A stretch of DNA of 60,809 nucleotides from Pseudomonas lactucae (GTDB lineage Bacteria; Pseudomonadota; Gammaproteobacteria; Pseudomonadales; Pseudomonadaceae). The stretch is from positions 1-60,809 of the forward strand of contig NZ_JAFHKI010000132.1 of NCBI RefSeq assembly GCF_016937615.1. Reading direction: 5' to 3'. The position numbers were made by a program, and so were the translations under genes. Below are positions 9,623-18,931 of this stretch, piece by piece. The notes under the pieces are model-generated. The model searched no databases. It was not told the DNA's origin and saw nothing but the letters and a program-made list of their open reading frames with translations. Each line of letters opens with the position of its first letter. Position 1 is the stretch's first letter.

Positions 9623-10042
9623 TCAGCGCTGCTTGCGTGATTCGAGACCTGCAAACACCAGCATGCCCGCCAGCATGGCCGCGGTGAACAGCACCGCCTG
9701 CCATCGCCCCGTCAGCAGCAAGGCCAAGGCCGGTCCGGGACAGAGCCCGGCAATCGCCCAGCCCATACCGAACACGATGCTGCCCAGCACCAGCCGGCGG
9801 TCGATGTTGCGCCGTATCGGCATCTGCATCGGCGCGCCGAGCAATGAGGTGTCACGCCGCCTGGCGAAGAAGAAAAACACGCTGCTCACCATCAACGCAC
9901 CGAGCATGACCAAGGCCAACGAAGGGTCCCAGTCGCCAGCGAGGTCGAGAAAACCCAGCACCTTGGCCGGGTTTGTCATCCCGCTGAGGTACAGCCCCAG
10001 CCCGAAGATCAAGCCAGCAATCAACGCTGTGATTTTGCGCAT
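9623..10042 (-). CDS. YeeE/YedE-family (DUF395) membrane protein, second of a pair
   Basis: 139-residue integral membrane protein starting MRKITALIAGLIFGLGLYLSG. The motif GMGWAIAGLCPGPAL, with its conserved Cys, marks the YeeE/YedE sulfur-compound transporter family. It is the downstream partner of the gene at 10045-10475, separated by 2 bp, so the two form a split transporter. Related pairs move thiosulfate or reduced sulfur species; here the direction and substrate are inferred only from family. Confidence 0.85.
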   Translation of the reverse strand: MRKITALIAGLIFGLGLYLSGMTNPAKVLGFLDLAGDWDPSLALVMLGALMVSSVFFFFARRRDTSLLGAPMQMPIRRNIDRRLVLGSIVFGMGWAIAGLCPGPALALLLTGRWQAVLFTAAMLAGMLVFAGLESRKQR

Positions 10043-10044
10043 GC

Positions 10045-10475
10045 TCAGGCCCCCAGTAGATGACGTAGCACGTAGACGCCGGCAAAGCCGCTGCCCATGA
10101 AACAACCCACCGCTACCAGCGAGCGCACCGACAACCGTGAAAGCCCGCAGATCCCATGCCCGCTGGTGCAGCCGGCGCCATAGCGCGTACCGATCCCCAC
10201 CAACAACCCCGCCAGTACCAGCGCCACGCCACCGGCCTGGAACGAGGGCTGTGGCAACGGCGCGCCGAGTGACCAGATCAGGGGCGAGGCGATCAACCCC
10301 GCGACGAATACCAGCGCCTCCCCACGGCCATCGCCACGCCTGGACAGCAGGCTGCCGAGCAGACCGCTGATACCGGCAATGCGCCCGTTGAGCAGAATGA
10401 ACAGGCCGGCGGACAAACCGATCAAGGCACGCCGAGCAGGGAGGTCCATGGGGTGAAATCGGCGGAGAAGCTCAT
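10045..10475 (-). pseudogene. YeeE/YedE-family membrane protein, first of a pair, frameshifted near codon 16
   Basis: The start MSFSADFTPWTSLLG (ATG 10475) reads in one frame and ALIGLSAGLFILLNGRIAGIS in another. Replacing one missing G near 10428-10434 gives a continuous LLGGALIGLSAG and a protein of about 143 residues. GTRYGAGCTSGHGICG carries the conserved Cys motif of the family. It is followed 2 bp later by its partner. Probably functional in the real genome. Confidence 0.8.
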
Positions 10476-10646
10476 GGTCGGGGCAGCCTTCGGGGATTGG
10501 AGGGGAGTGCATCGATAGCACAGTTTTAACCCGTATTGCGTGAAATGTCGGTGGTAGAGGGGGTGGCTCAAGCGATGGCGCGCAAGCACCGCTATGATGT
10601 TCGATTCCGGCGCGTAATTTTCCATGCGCTTCGCGATGCTCATCCG

Positions 10647-11003
10647 TCAGCGACGTGCCAACCGCGCGCGCCAGTCGCCGGCGTGCTTCAACTGGCATTC
10701 CTCTTCAGAATCAAACTGCACGCAGCGCGCCATGGGCAGGGGCGGCACGTCGGCCTTGTGCAGCGCAGCGGCGGTCAGCTCGCTCATGCGTTGATCTGCG
10801 CCGGCGGTGAGGGCTCGGTCCTTGTTGGCACGGGTGTCGAACACCCACGTCACGCGAAGGCTGTGGGGGAAGGCTGTGTAATCGACGGTGTGCGTCAGCC
10901 ATTCGAACCCCTGGATTTCGGCTTTGGCGGTTTCGCAGGCGTCAGTCAGGGTGGCGATCAGTTGGCGTTCGAGGCGGGCGCTGTCGCGTTTGGTGGGCGG
11001 CAT
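10647..11003 (-). CDS. Conserved hypothetical protein
   Basis: 118 residues starting MPPTKRDSARLERQL; GGAG lies upstream of ATG 11003. No signal peptide or membrane segment. The N-terminal half is helical and charged, and the middle has a beta-like LRVTWVFDTRANKDRAL. I do not recognise a functional domain. It stands alone between the YeeE gene and a REP pair. Confidence 0.65.
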   Translation of the reverse strand: MPPTKRDSARLERQLIATLTDACETAKAEIQGFEWLTHTVDYTAFPHSLRVTWVFDTRANKDRALTAGADQRMSELTAAALHKADVPPLPMARCVQFDSEEECQLKHAGDWRARLARR

Positions 11004-11030
11004 AGGGGGCTCCGGTTTCCGATGGGCTGT

Positions 11031-11164
11031 TGTGGTGAGCGGGCTTGTCCGCGCCGGGCTGCGCAGCAGCCCTAAAACCCTCACCTCGGTTAATCCTGAC
11101 ACACGGCGGTGATCTTATTGGGGCTGCTTCGCAGCCCAGCGCGGGACAAGCCCGCTCACCACAG
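11031..11164. repeat. Inverted REP pair (BIME-like)
   Basis: TGTGGTGAGCGGGCTTGTCC on the left and GGACAAGCCCGCTCACCACA on the right are reverse complements. Each is followed inward by its own GGGCTGC-GCAGCCC hairpin. The head-to-head arrangement is the usual Pseudomonas REP doublet mobilised by RAYT transposases. About 245 bp to its right contain nothing I can identify. Confidence 0.8.
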
Positions 11165-11408
11165 GGAGGCTTTCCCGTTCTTAAAAACTGTGTAGCAAGG
11201 GCTGGAACAGGGTCGGCAGATAGCCGACCGTTTGTTTGGCGCAAGGACCGACGAGTAGCCTGATAAGGTCAGCGCAGCCTGCCAGCATTAACCGGGATGC
11301 AGATTAGCAGTGTCCACACGTTATGCCGAATCTGCCGGGCCCAGGGAGTCGCCGTCGTCCGTCCAGAACCGGGACGATTCAGTGGCTATGATTTTCCGAC
11401 CCTACCGG

Positions 11409-11536
11409 TTGGACCTGACCGCCATCGCCTTGTGCATGGTGGTTTTTCTGGCGGCTGTCACGCAATCGCCGATCACCTGCGCGATCATCGTGATGGAGAT
11501 GATTGACAGTCATGGGATGGTGATCAGCCTGATGTT
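11409..11536 (+). pseudogene. Remnant of a voltage-gated chloride channel (CLC) gene
   Basis: A stretch of about 42 codons reads LDLTAIALCMVVFLAAVTQ then SPITCAIIVMEM. This matches the late transmembrane helices of bacterial CLC channels, where xAAVTQxPITxxxIVMEM is typical. There is no start and no preceding channel sequence. The similarity stops exactly where the convergent chemoreceptor gene ends (11537). This suggests that a rearrangement replaced the rest of the channel gene. Confidence 0.55.
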
Positions 11537-13156
11537 TCAAACGACGAAGCGATTCACCATCCTATTAAGATCGACCGCCAACTTTGACATTTCTCCGCAG
11601 GCGCTGGCGGTTTGACTGGCGCCGGCAGAACTCTGCACGGCAAGCTCTCGAATACTCACAAGATTACGGTCAACTTCACGAGCGACATGTGCTTGTTCTT
11701 CAGATGCAGTGGCGATCAACGTGTTGCGCTCATTGATCTGCGTAATGGCCTTGGCGATCTGATCCAGCGAACTGCTGGCCTCTTGTGCAACATCGAGGGA
11801 TTGGGTCGCCAGCTCTTTGCTTTTGCTCATGGCTTCCACCGCTTCGGCTGAGTCGCTCTGCATGGCGGAGATCATCTGTTCGATCTCTTGAGTGGAAGAC
11901 TGCGTTCGGTGCGCCAACGCCCTGACCTCGTCCGCGACCACGGCAAAGCCGCGACCTTGCTCACCGGCCCTTGCGGCTTCAATGGCTGCGTTGAGAGCCA
12001 GAAGGTTGGTCTGCTCGGCGATGGCCCTGATCACTTCGACGACTTTGTTAATGCTTTGAGCGCGCTGTGACAACACCTGAATCTTGTCACTCGTGGTGTC
12101 AACGTTGCCGCTCAGTTTTTCAATGGACTTCAATGTTTGAGAGACGCGCTCCAGGCCGGTCTCCGTGAATCCCTGTGTACGACGCGACTCTTCGGAGGCC
12201 GACTCTGCATTGCGAGCCACCTCGTCAACCGCCGCGCTCATTTAGGTTACAGCGGTGGCCGCCTGGTTGACCTCATCATTTTGTGCAACAAGGCCTCGAC
12301 TGGATTCCTCCGTGACCGCCGTCATTTCTTCTGCGGCCGAGGCCAGTTGCGTGGATGAATCACTGATCTGCATGATGGTTTTGCGCAGGTTTTCCTGCAT
12401 CTGGGCCAGCGCTTTTAACAGGCGCGCGGCTTCATCTTTCCCGCTGACCTGCACTTCTTTGGACAGATCACTGCCGGCAATGCGTTCGGCCACGGACAAG
12501 GCTGTCCCTATCGGGGTGGTGATGCTCTTGGTCAGAAGGGTTGCCAGCGCGACAGTCAGCACCACGACACCTGCGATAAGGCCAATAATGACCCAGATGC
12601 CTTCGGCGTAAGTGACGGTTGCGTATTGCCCAGCAGCTGTCGCGCCATTGTCGTTGTAGTCAGTCAGGGCTTTGATCTCGCCTTCTAACCGATTCGTCAA
12701 CGGGCGGATGCCTGTACTCACCTGGCTCACCGCTGCAGGTATGTCAGCGCGCGCCATTAAAGGTTCGAGAATGTCCAGCTGTTTAGCGTACGCATCGGCG
12801 GACGCTTTAACCACGAGATACAGGGTGCGTTCTTCGTTGCTCGCGATCAGACGCTCATACTGGGTTACCGCATCCGCCAAAGCCTTCCGGTAGCCTGCAA
12901 AGGATGCAACGGTCGACTGAAGTGTTGTAGGGTCAGCGAGTGCGCGCTGAGTTTCGAGCCTCAGGCGCATCACACCGGAGTTCATTAATGCTGTTTGCCT
13001 GATACTTGGCAGCCAGTTGGTTTCAATGTCTTTTTCTGCGTCCCTCAGTTTGCCCATCTGCACCGCAGCGACTGCGCCGAGCACAAAGACCAATGCGATG
13101 ATCGAGGCGAAAAACAAGGAAGCTCGTGGAGCTACGTTAAGGTTTCTAAGGTTCAT
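11537..13156 (-). pseudogene. Methyl-accepting chemotaxis protein interrupted by an in-frame stop codon
   Basis: In total 539 codons in one frame. The first helix (residues 8-32) is followed by a four-helix-bundle sensor domain, a second helix (about 185-210), a HAMP domain (SITTPIGTALSVAERIAGSD) and the signalling tip (AEQTNLLALNAAIEAARAGE) with KVVEVIRAI nearby. Codon 305 is TAA at 12244-12242, in a segment reading ATAVT-stop-MSAAVDEV where chemoreceptors have ATAVTEMSAAV, so a GAA or GAG became TAA. As given, it makes a 304-residue membrane protein without the CheA/CheW-binding tip. ATG at 12241 could restart the cytoplasmic half. Confidence 0.85.
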
Positions 13157-13358
13157 GTGAGCTTCCTAGCTACGAGGTGGGGAGCGGGTTAGTCAGGTTA
13201 TCGACCTGACGTTGGGAAACTTAATCGGGCCGTTTTGGTTATTCGTGCCACGTCAACGCGCCAGCTGTTACGGTGACCACTCGTGGAGCCAAGGCCCGTA
13301 AGGCACTGTGCATCCAGAGTCCATACTTCTGCCGTTGAACCGTAAGAAAGGGATTTTC

Positions 13359-13640
13359 GTGAGAGCGTTTCTGATAGCAGGCCTGGGCATGCCCGAGAGC
13401 AACCGCCGGGTGGAGGCGAAAGGCCAAGCGCTGGCGCGTACCGAACTGAAGGTCCCGGCGGGTAAACCGTTCGCGATGAACTTCCAGAGTGAAGGCCACG
13501 TTTCCGCCGGCTATTCCTATAGCTGCCAACAAACCTTTCGTTTCACCCCAACGGCGCATCGGGACTATGAACTGATCCTGTTGGACAGTGGCCGGTGTCT
13601 GGTCGCGTTGCAGCGTTTGAGTCCGGGGGGGAACCTGTAA
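13359..13640 (+). CDS. Short hypothetical protein (secreted-type fold, possibly N-terminally truncated)
   Basis: 93 residues with a GTG start at 13359 and AAGGGA 5 nt upstream. The body (KVPAGKPFAMNFQSEGHV; YSCQQTFRFTP; SGRCLVALQRL) has paired Cys residues and beta-rich periodicity, as in small periplasmic or lipoprotein-like Pseudomonas proteins. The N-terminus (VRAFLIAGLGMPESNRR) looks like a signal sequence missing its hydrophobic end and lipobox Cys. A short deletion there is likely. Function unknown. Confidence 0.5.
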   Translation: MRAFLIAGLGMPESNRRVEAKGQALARTELKVPAGKPFAMNFQSEGHVSAGYSYSCQQTFRFTPTAHRDYELILLDSGRCLVALQRLSPGGNL

Positions 13641-13756
13641 ATGAGGCTGTTGAGAAGGCGGGGCTTTGTCGAGCGATGGATGTCTTTTAATGGCGTTCGT
13701 CTGTGCTAGTTGTAGCAAGGTCTCCAAAAACAACGGTTCATTGAGCAGCCGAGTTT

Positions 13757-14071
13757 CTATTCGGCATGTTTTGAACCGACTGCATCGCACAGCAGTTCCA
13801 ACAACTCGTTCGCCAGGGCCGCCGCTTCTTGTCGATAGTCTGTGTTCCAGCGGTACGACCAGTTATCAGGCTTTCCCTCATCCTCCCATTGCGCCAATGC
13901 AAGCCCGTTGAGTATTTCCAGCTCGAACCAAATACGCTGCCAAGCGACAGCGTCCTGGACTGACGCCGCGTCTTGCCACAGGAATTCTGTTTGCGCGACG
14001 AATGCCGCCCATGCAAACAGATCCTCTGAGGCTCGCTCGCCGATCGTTCGGAAGTATTTTGCGCTAGCCAA
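13757..14071 (-). CDS. Hypothetical protein, Trp-rich helical
   Basis: 104 residues. A TTG start at 14071 is used because AGGA lies 8 nt upstream and no ATG fits. The protein is acidic and helical with many Trp (AWAAFVAQTEFLWQD; AWQRIWFELEIL) and no signal peptide. I do not recognise a family. Convergent with the short ORF before it. Confidence 0.6.
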   Translation of the reverse strand: MASAKYFRTIGERASEDLFAWAAFVAQTEFLWQDAASVQDAVAWQRIWFELEILNGLALAQWEDEGKPDNWSYRWNTDYRQEAAALANELLELLCDAVGSKHAE

Positions 14072-14100
14072 TCAACGATTCCTTGTAGTCGTTTACCTGT

Positions 14101-14703
14101 TTAGTAAACGTCTATCCCCGGATAGAGATCCGCGGGTGGACGATAATTGGGGGTCTCAAAGCGGCTGTTCTCGTAATGGGTTTTGGCCGTCGGTCCATCG
14201 CCGTTATAGGTCACCTGCGGGTTTGGCGTGAGATGCCAACCGTTTCCTTCCTTGTCGCGCTCGATCAGTGATGCATATAACCTACAGTTGCCTGATGAGC
14301 CGGATGTCAGCCTGAACTGGTAATAGCGTCCGGCTTGGGGCGTGAACTTCGTCGAGACATAGCAGGAACGAGTGCGTGTCCCCTCCCAGAATAGATCCAC
14401 TTGCGTTTCGATACCGGGTCGGATCTGCGTTTCGTAATAGTCCCATGTAAGGTCTTGCCCTGCCTTTGGCATGCCCACGTCCTGTGTGTGGGTGAACGGC
14501 AGGGGGCCGGTGCGAACGGCGCCGCCCGAACGTTTGCCGTTTTCGTATTGGTAAATTTCGGCGTGCTGCGTGTAGTCGACGATACGTACCCAGGCAGGGT
14601 TGGGCTCGTTTTCGGGCGCGGTAAAGTAGTTGGTATGGGGCAAAAACTGGCAGCCTGCGAACAACGGCAATGCAACCAGGCAGAGCAGAGGGCGTATCGA
14701 CAT
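14101..14703 (-). CDS. Putative lipoprotein
   Basis: 200 residues. Signal peptide with lipobox LFAG-Cys18 (MSIRPLLCLVALPLFAGCQ), so the mature protein should be lipid-anchored. AAGGAAAGG precedes ATG 14703. The rest is beta-rich with several Cys (RSCYVSTKF; GNCRLYASL). No catalytic motif is recognised. Gene lies upstream of, and in the same direction as, the 104-residue protein, with a 29-bp gap. Confidence 0.75.
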   Translation of the reverse strand: MSIRPLLCLVALPLFAGCQFLPHTNYFTAPENEPNPAWVRIVDYTQHAEIYQYENGKRSGGAVRTGPLPFTHTQDVGMPKAGQDLTWDYYETQIRPGIETQVDLFWEGTRTRSCYVSTKFTPQAGRYYQFRLTSGSSGNCRLYASLIERDKEGNGWHLTPNPQVTYNGDGPTAKTHYENSRFETPNYRPPADLYPGIDVY

Positions 14704-14845
14704 GAAGCCTTTCCTTTTGCGGAGTCAGAATTACAGACCGCAAAAGAGGAGGCGCATTGCGTAACGGCTGAAAATTCTGTGGCTGAGTCGTCGCAACGAT
14801 ATCGGTTTCAACCGGTCGCGAAAGGCAGAAATCGGCCAGACGCAG

Positions 14846-15115
14846 TCAGTTGTCAGCACCGAGAACTGCCTCAGCTAGCTGGTCATCGAAGTACTCCGTG
14901 TCATCGCGGGGCTCTGAATCCAATCGCCGCCTGGCCTCGGCCAACATTTGAGGAACTGCGATTCGCTGGTTCAGAAAAGTAGCGACCATGAGATCTGACA
15001 GCTCTTTAAAAGGCGTGTCCCAGGCATCTCGACAGTGCTGAAGTAACGTTGTGGGAGCCTCTCCTTTCCAAGGGCCAATGATGCTGGCTACTGTCGTCGG
15101 TTGGACCATTGGCAT
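14846..15115 (-). CDS. CdiI-like contact-dependent inhibition immunity protein (orphan)
   Basis: 89 residues from ATG 15115 (MPMVQPTTV); a longer start at 15193 is possible but looks non-coding. The layout Leu-x2-Cys-x2-Ala-Trp, then FKELSDLMVATFLNQRIAVP, then a Leu-rich helix, then DDTEYFDDQLAEAVL matches the small CdiI family (pattern ELxxxxLxxLxxQxxxxxxLLPxAxxxL...YxGxLLxAV). These proteins neutralise toxins delivered by CdiA. No CdiA or toxin tip lies nearby, so it would be an orphan immunity gene. Family assignment is from memory of the pattern. Confidence 0.5.
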   Translation of the reverse strand: MPMVQPTTVASIIGPWKGEAPTTLLQHCRDAWDTPFKELSDLMVATFLNQRIAVPQMLAEARRRLDSEPRDDTEYFDDQLAEAVLGADN

Positions 15116-15317
15116 CAATTCGTGCTGGTTGGAAAAAGGGATTCTACCGACAGATCGCACGCAGTGCGAAGGGCCGCTTTGGCTCGAAAGCAATCATCCA
15201 CGACCGGCACCCATCGACCCGGAGCTGCCCAAGTCAATGGAGCGCCTCATCAACTGCCACCATCGGTTAGAATCCGCAGCTTATTTCGACAATACTTGCT
15301 ACAAACGAGGAAATTCA

Positions 15318-15758
15318 ATGACAAGGATGGCCGTTGTTCTCACTTTACTGAGTTGCATGGCGTCGACCTCTGCATTGGCGGCGTCTGATTGTCCGTTTCC
15401 GCAGGGAATGCAGGCATCCATCGGTGCGTCGAAGGAAGCTATTGCGGCCAGGCAAGCGGGCGTCGCCAAGGATGATCTGCTCAACAAGATTTCCCCCGCG
15501 GCCAACGGGCAGATGTCCCAGATGCTAAAGAGTATCGTCGACGAGGTTTACGATTATCCGGTACTGCTGCCCGAGGTGTACGCCGCCTTCCGGTTCGAGC
15601 GCTGCTTTGTTTCGCAGCAGCACGCCGAACAGGTCGCGGCGATGAAATTTGCCGATGCCTATCCGCTGCTGAAGAAATGCGAACAGCTCGACCCCCAAGG
15701 GGCTCGACCGCCTTGTGCAATGCGCGTCGTGCATACAGTGACCGGAATTCCCGAGTAA
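15318..15758 (+). CDS. Hypothetical periplasmic protein
   Basis: 146 residues. Signal peptide MTRMAVVLTLLSCMASTSALA with an AxA cleavage site. ATG 15318 has GAGG 7 nt upstream. Four Cys in the mature part could form disulfides. Helical in the middle (QMSQMLKSIVDEVYDYPVLL). I do not recognise the family. Confidence 0.7.
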   Translation: MTRMAVVLTLLSCMASTSALAASDCPFPQGMQASIGASKEAIAARQAGVAKDDLLNKISPAANGQMSQMLKSIVDEVYDYPVLLPEVYAAFRFERCFVSQQHAEQVAAMKFADAYPLLKKCEQLDPQGARPPCAMRVVHTVTGIPE

Positions 15759-15899
15759 ACGATCCGTTAATGTGCTCGCGGAATGCATGCGGTGTTGCTG
15801 CGTCCTTAAATCGAGAGCGAGAGGTCGCCTCCATTCTTGTCCGCGTCGAAGCCCGCTTCATTACCTCAATTTAATGACAGCTTTGGACTGAAAACAGCC

Positions 15900-16904
15900 A
15901 TGAGTCAGATATCCATTTCAAACCAAAAGACCTCCGTGCACATTCGTTGGCTGAAAGCTCTACGCCCGTTCTCATTGCTCCTCCTGATGTTCGGCGCTGA
16001 GGCCGCCCTGGGGGCCGTGAGCGACAAAGCGGTTAGCCTTTTCGCGGCAGGGCGGTATCAGGCGACGATTGAGGAAGCGGATCGCGTGCTTGCAACCGAG
16101 CCTGCCAACTCCGAGGCGTTGAATATCAAGGCGCTGGCAGTCTCCGTGCTGGGCGATGACCGTACTGCGGTCGTCCTGGTCACCCAGGCACTGGAGGCGG
16201 CTAAACAGAACGGACAGGCCTCCATTGCGCAACAGGCGACCTACTGGAACAGCCTCGGCTATTTTCACGAGCGACTACGCAATCTCGACATTGCCCTTGG
16301 CTACTATGAAAAATCCTTGAAAATGCGCCTTGCGGTACTCGGCACGGATGACCTGATGATTGCCGACAGCTACAACAACATCGGTACCGTGCAGAGCAAA
16401 CTGGGCCGATATGAAGAGGCCTTCGAAAACCTGCGCAAAAATATCGCGTTGAGAAAGCGACTGCTGGGCGAACACGACGCTTCGGTAGCCGTCTCACTGA
16501 ACAACTTGGGCAATGCCTATAACCTTCAGGGCAATCACGAGGCGGCACTGCCGCTTTTTCAACAGGCACTGGATATCGACATGGCCCTGCATGGTCCCCA
16601 TCATCCGACGGTCGCCATTCGCTGGAACAACCTCGGCGACGCCTATCGTGGCCTGGGCCAGTACGACAAAGCGGAAGCCTTCCTGACGATGGCGCTGAAC
16701 AGTGACCGCGCAACGTTTGGAGAGAACCACCCCAAAGTAATTTTGCGCCACTTCAACCTTGCAAGAGTCTACGAGGCTGAAGGCGACACCGCCAAGGCAC
16801 GCGCCGCCTACACAAAGGCGCTTCAGATACTCAGGCAGGTCGACCCCGATGACTTGGCGCAAATCCGCTATTTCGAAGAAAAACTGCGGACACTGCAAGG
16901 CTAG
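15900..16904 (+). CDS. Secreted tetratricopeptide-repeat protein (kinesin-light-chain-like TPRs)
   Basis: 334 residues. After an N-terminal hydrophobic segment (FSLLLLMFGAEAALG, residues about 25-39) come roughly seven TPR units. The 42-residue units contain YNNIGTVQSKLGRYEEAFE, LNNLGNAYNLQGNHEAAL and WNNLGDAYRGLGQYDKAEA. Such arrays serve as protein-binding scaffolds. ATG 15900 is chosen because the signal-like segment follows it. It lies about 140 bp after a small periplasmic gene in the same direction, possibly together as one unit. Partner unknown. Confidence 0.8.
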   Translation: MSQISISNQKTSVHIRWLKALRPFSLLLLMFGAEAALGAVSDKAVSLFAAGRYQATIEEADRVLATEPANSEALNIKALAVSVLGDDRTAVVLVTQALEAAKQNGQASIAQQATYWNSLGYFHERLRNLDIALGYYEKSLKMRLAVLGTDDLMIADSYNNIGTVQSKLGRYEEAFENLRKNIALRKRLLGEHDASVAVSLNNLGNAYNLQGNHEAALPLFQQALDIDMALHGPHHPTVAIRWNNLGDAYRGLGQYDKAEAFLTMALNSDRATFGENHPKVILRHFNLARVYEAEGDTAKARAAYTKALQILRQVDPDDLAQIRYFEEKLRTLQG

Positions 16905-16916
16905 TGCATGAGCATC

Positions 16917-16945
16917 GGTGGGCCATCTTTTTCATGCGGCCCACC
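16917..16945. terminator. Hairpin after the TPR gene
   Basis: GGTGGGCC and GGCCCACC form an 8-bp stem around a T-rich loop just after the TPR stop, between convergent genes. There is no T-tract after the stem, so terminator function is only likely. Confidence 0.4.
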
Positions 16946-17008
16946 TCATGCCGACGCTTGCGTCAGAACCCTTGGCTGACGCTGATGCCGCGCGTCGGCA
17001 TCCTGCAT

Positions 17009-17962
17009 TCAAGGATTGGCTTTCATCCGCCCCAGAACCGCCGTGCGCAGGCATTGCCAGGCGATAAACCCGATAATCAACACCTCGGCCACCCCCAAAA
17101 ACACATTGAATGAAAACGCGACCGGTTGTTCGGCCCAGTAGAACGTCGTGTATCCCGATTTGCCGCTGAGCCGCAACCTCCCGCTGAGCACCGCCGGCAC
17201 CAGTGCGACGATCTGATTCAACTCCAGCACCGCCAGAAAAGCGCCCACCAGCGTGAGCAGGGCGCGTGCGGGAATACTGAGTTGTTCGGTCGATTCAACC
17301 GTTGGCATGGGGCCTTGGGCTTTGCGCCGCCTGGCGATCTTCGCGGGTGTCGGAGTGGGCCGATAGGGTGCCGGCTGACCGACCGCGGAGCCAATGATGA
17401 CCTCGGCTGGCACCGCCACGTTCAGGTAGTCCGCCAGCTCCCGCAGCCACAACTCGGTGCGTTTGCTGCCCGGCACCACCGGAACGTGATCGGTGGTCAA
17501 ACGCTGCTCGCTGCCATCTCGCATCACCAGCCACAGCTGGGTATAGGCGGGCTCGGCCTGTTCGCGACGACGCAGCTCCAGGGCGCGCGGGTTATCGAGG
17601 TTGAATACCGACTTCACCTGCTCGCGACGCCCGAAAAAGTTCTGCATGCGGCGCTTGCCTTCCCCGTCGACGCGTGACAACAGCAACGACTCGCGCGAGC
17701 CCATGTACACCATCAGGGACAAGCCCAGGGCAGGCATCAGCAGCAGCGCCAATACTAACAGCAGGGTCGACAGGGGATTCAGGTCGGCCAGTTGCGCTTG
17801 CCATTCGGTAAGCCAGAACCCAATGCAGGCTACCGGCAGGATCAAGGCGATTGCGCCGGTCAGCAGCATAAATGCGCTTTGCACAAGGTTGCGTGAGTGG
17901 ATGTGCAGGTCGCCGTTGGCGAGGTGTTCGAAGCGGTGGCCGATTAGCATGTGAAAATCCAT
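17009..17962 (-). CDS. Hypothetical inner-membrane protein
   Basis: 317 residues from ATG 17962 (MDFHMLIGHRF); ATG 17950 is an alternative, and neither has a clear ribosome site. Two helices near the N-terminus (FMLLTGAIALILPVACIGFW; LLLVLALLLMPALGLSLMVY) and two near the C-terminus flank a soluble middle of about 130 residues with a basic patch (AKIARRRKAQG). No recognised domain. Confidence 0.7.
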   Translation of the reverse strand: MDFHMLIGHRFEHLANGDLHIHSRNLVQSAFMLLTGAIALILPVACIGFWLTEWQAQLADLNPLSTLLLVLALLLMPALGLSLMVYMGSRESLLLSRVDGEGKRRMQNFFGRREQVKSVFNLDNPRALELRRREQAEPAYTQLWLVMRDGSEQRLTTDHVPVVPGSKRTELWLRELADYLNVAVPAEVIIGSAVGQPAPYRPTPTPAKIARRRKAQGPMPTVESTEQLSIPARALLTLVGAFLAVLELNQIVALVPAVLSGRLRLSGKSGYTTFYWAEQPVAFSFNVFLGVAEVLIIGFIAWQCLRTAVLGRMKANP

Positions 17963-18301
17963 AGGCGCCGGGGGGCAAGACCGCTTCGGGGGCCGAAAGG
18001 CTGGGGTCGAGGTTGATGCAGGGCAGAATACCTTATGCTGGGCACGTCGCGAGTTGAGGGTACGAGGGTGAGCGCTGGCAATTGAGCGCAGATGCAGCTG
18101 TTCTGCGTGGCGGGAATCGGCCAAAATCGGTCATCTTGTGAATACGAACCAAGGGGCAATTTATTTGTTCGGAGCAAACGTAGGTGTCAGGAAAGGCGTG
18201 CTATCCGGACGGTTACTTTGTTCTCGAGTACACTTCGGTTTCACTATTGGCGTTGCCATGACTATGCTGCCTGACACAACTGAGCCACACGGATATCAAG
18301 C

Positions 18302-18877
18302 ATGGAAGGCATTATCAAACGCTACAGCAACGTTTGGGGTGATGACCCTAGCAGTCTGATCAAGCAGTATCACTTTCAGCCTGAGCTAACGGAGAAGCTT
18401 GATGCGTTGAACGCTAAAGATTTTGATCATCAAGCTTTGCTAGAGATCGTACTGTGGAAACTAAATAGATTCCCGCGATTGGAGCCCAGCCTACTGGCAG
18501 AGCTGAAACATATAGGCGATTGCAAGCCCAAGGCGCACAGGGAAGCAGATGCTGTGCTTCGCAAACTGCTCGCATCTCCAGGCATCCGTCTCCCTATGGC
18601 ATCGACCATTCTCCGGTTTCTCAATCCTGAAGTGTTCCAAATCATCGATGACCGGGCTTATCGTGTACTTCGACCGGGCGAGCCCTTATACCCGAGCAAA
18701 CCCGCGAACGGTGCGAGCCCTGATCGATACCTGGCAAATTCAGTCGATATTTATTTCAAGTACCTCGATGCGATGCACGAGATAGTATCGGAACGCCTGC
18801 CATTCAACTTGGCAGACCGAATTCTTTACCAGCTCGACATTGCGCTCGGGAACAAGATTGGTAGCCGAGAGTATTAA
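18302..18877 (+). CDS. Hypothetical protein with possible helix-hairpin-helix DNA-glycosylase-like fold
   Basis: 191 residues, noticeably AT-richer than its neighbours. The helical core includes HQALLEIVLWKLNRFPRL and SPGIRLPMASTILRFLNPEVF followed by IIDDRAYRVL. That order resembles HhH-GPD base-excision proteins: a hairpin 'G-x-G/R-LPxAS' then a conserved Asp a few residues after a Pro. The resemblance is weak and I cannot confirm catalytic residues. Weak ribosome site. It marks the start of a foreign-looking stretch with gene remnants. Confidence 0.5.
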   Translation: MEGIIKRYSNVWGDDPSSLIKQYHFQPELTEKLDALNAKDFDHQALLEIVLWKLNRFPRLEPSLLAELKHIGDCKPKAHREADAVLRKLLASPGIRLPMASTILRFLNPEVFQIIDDRAYRVLRPGEPLYPSKPANGASPDRYLANSVDIYFKYLDAMHEIVSERLPFNLADRILYQLDIALGNKIGSREY

Positions 18878-18931
18878 AGAAAGGGGGGCAAGTAAAAAAA
18901 GAAAGGGGCAGGTTCATTCAAAGCAAAAATA

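Noticed and set aside
11031..11164. Possible CRISPR-like repeats
   Set aside because: Only two inverted copies with no regular spacing; this is a REP pair. No CRISPR array was seen anywhere.
13239..13790. 183-codon minus-strand frame
   Set aside because: Overlaps the plus-strand ORF with a good GTG start and ribosome site; the minus product has no protein-like features.
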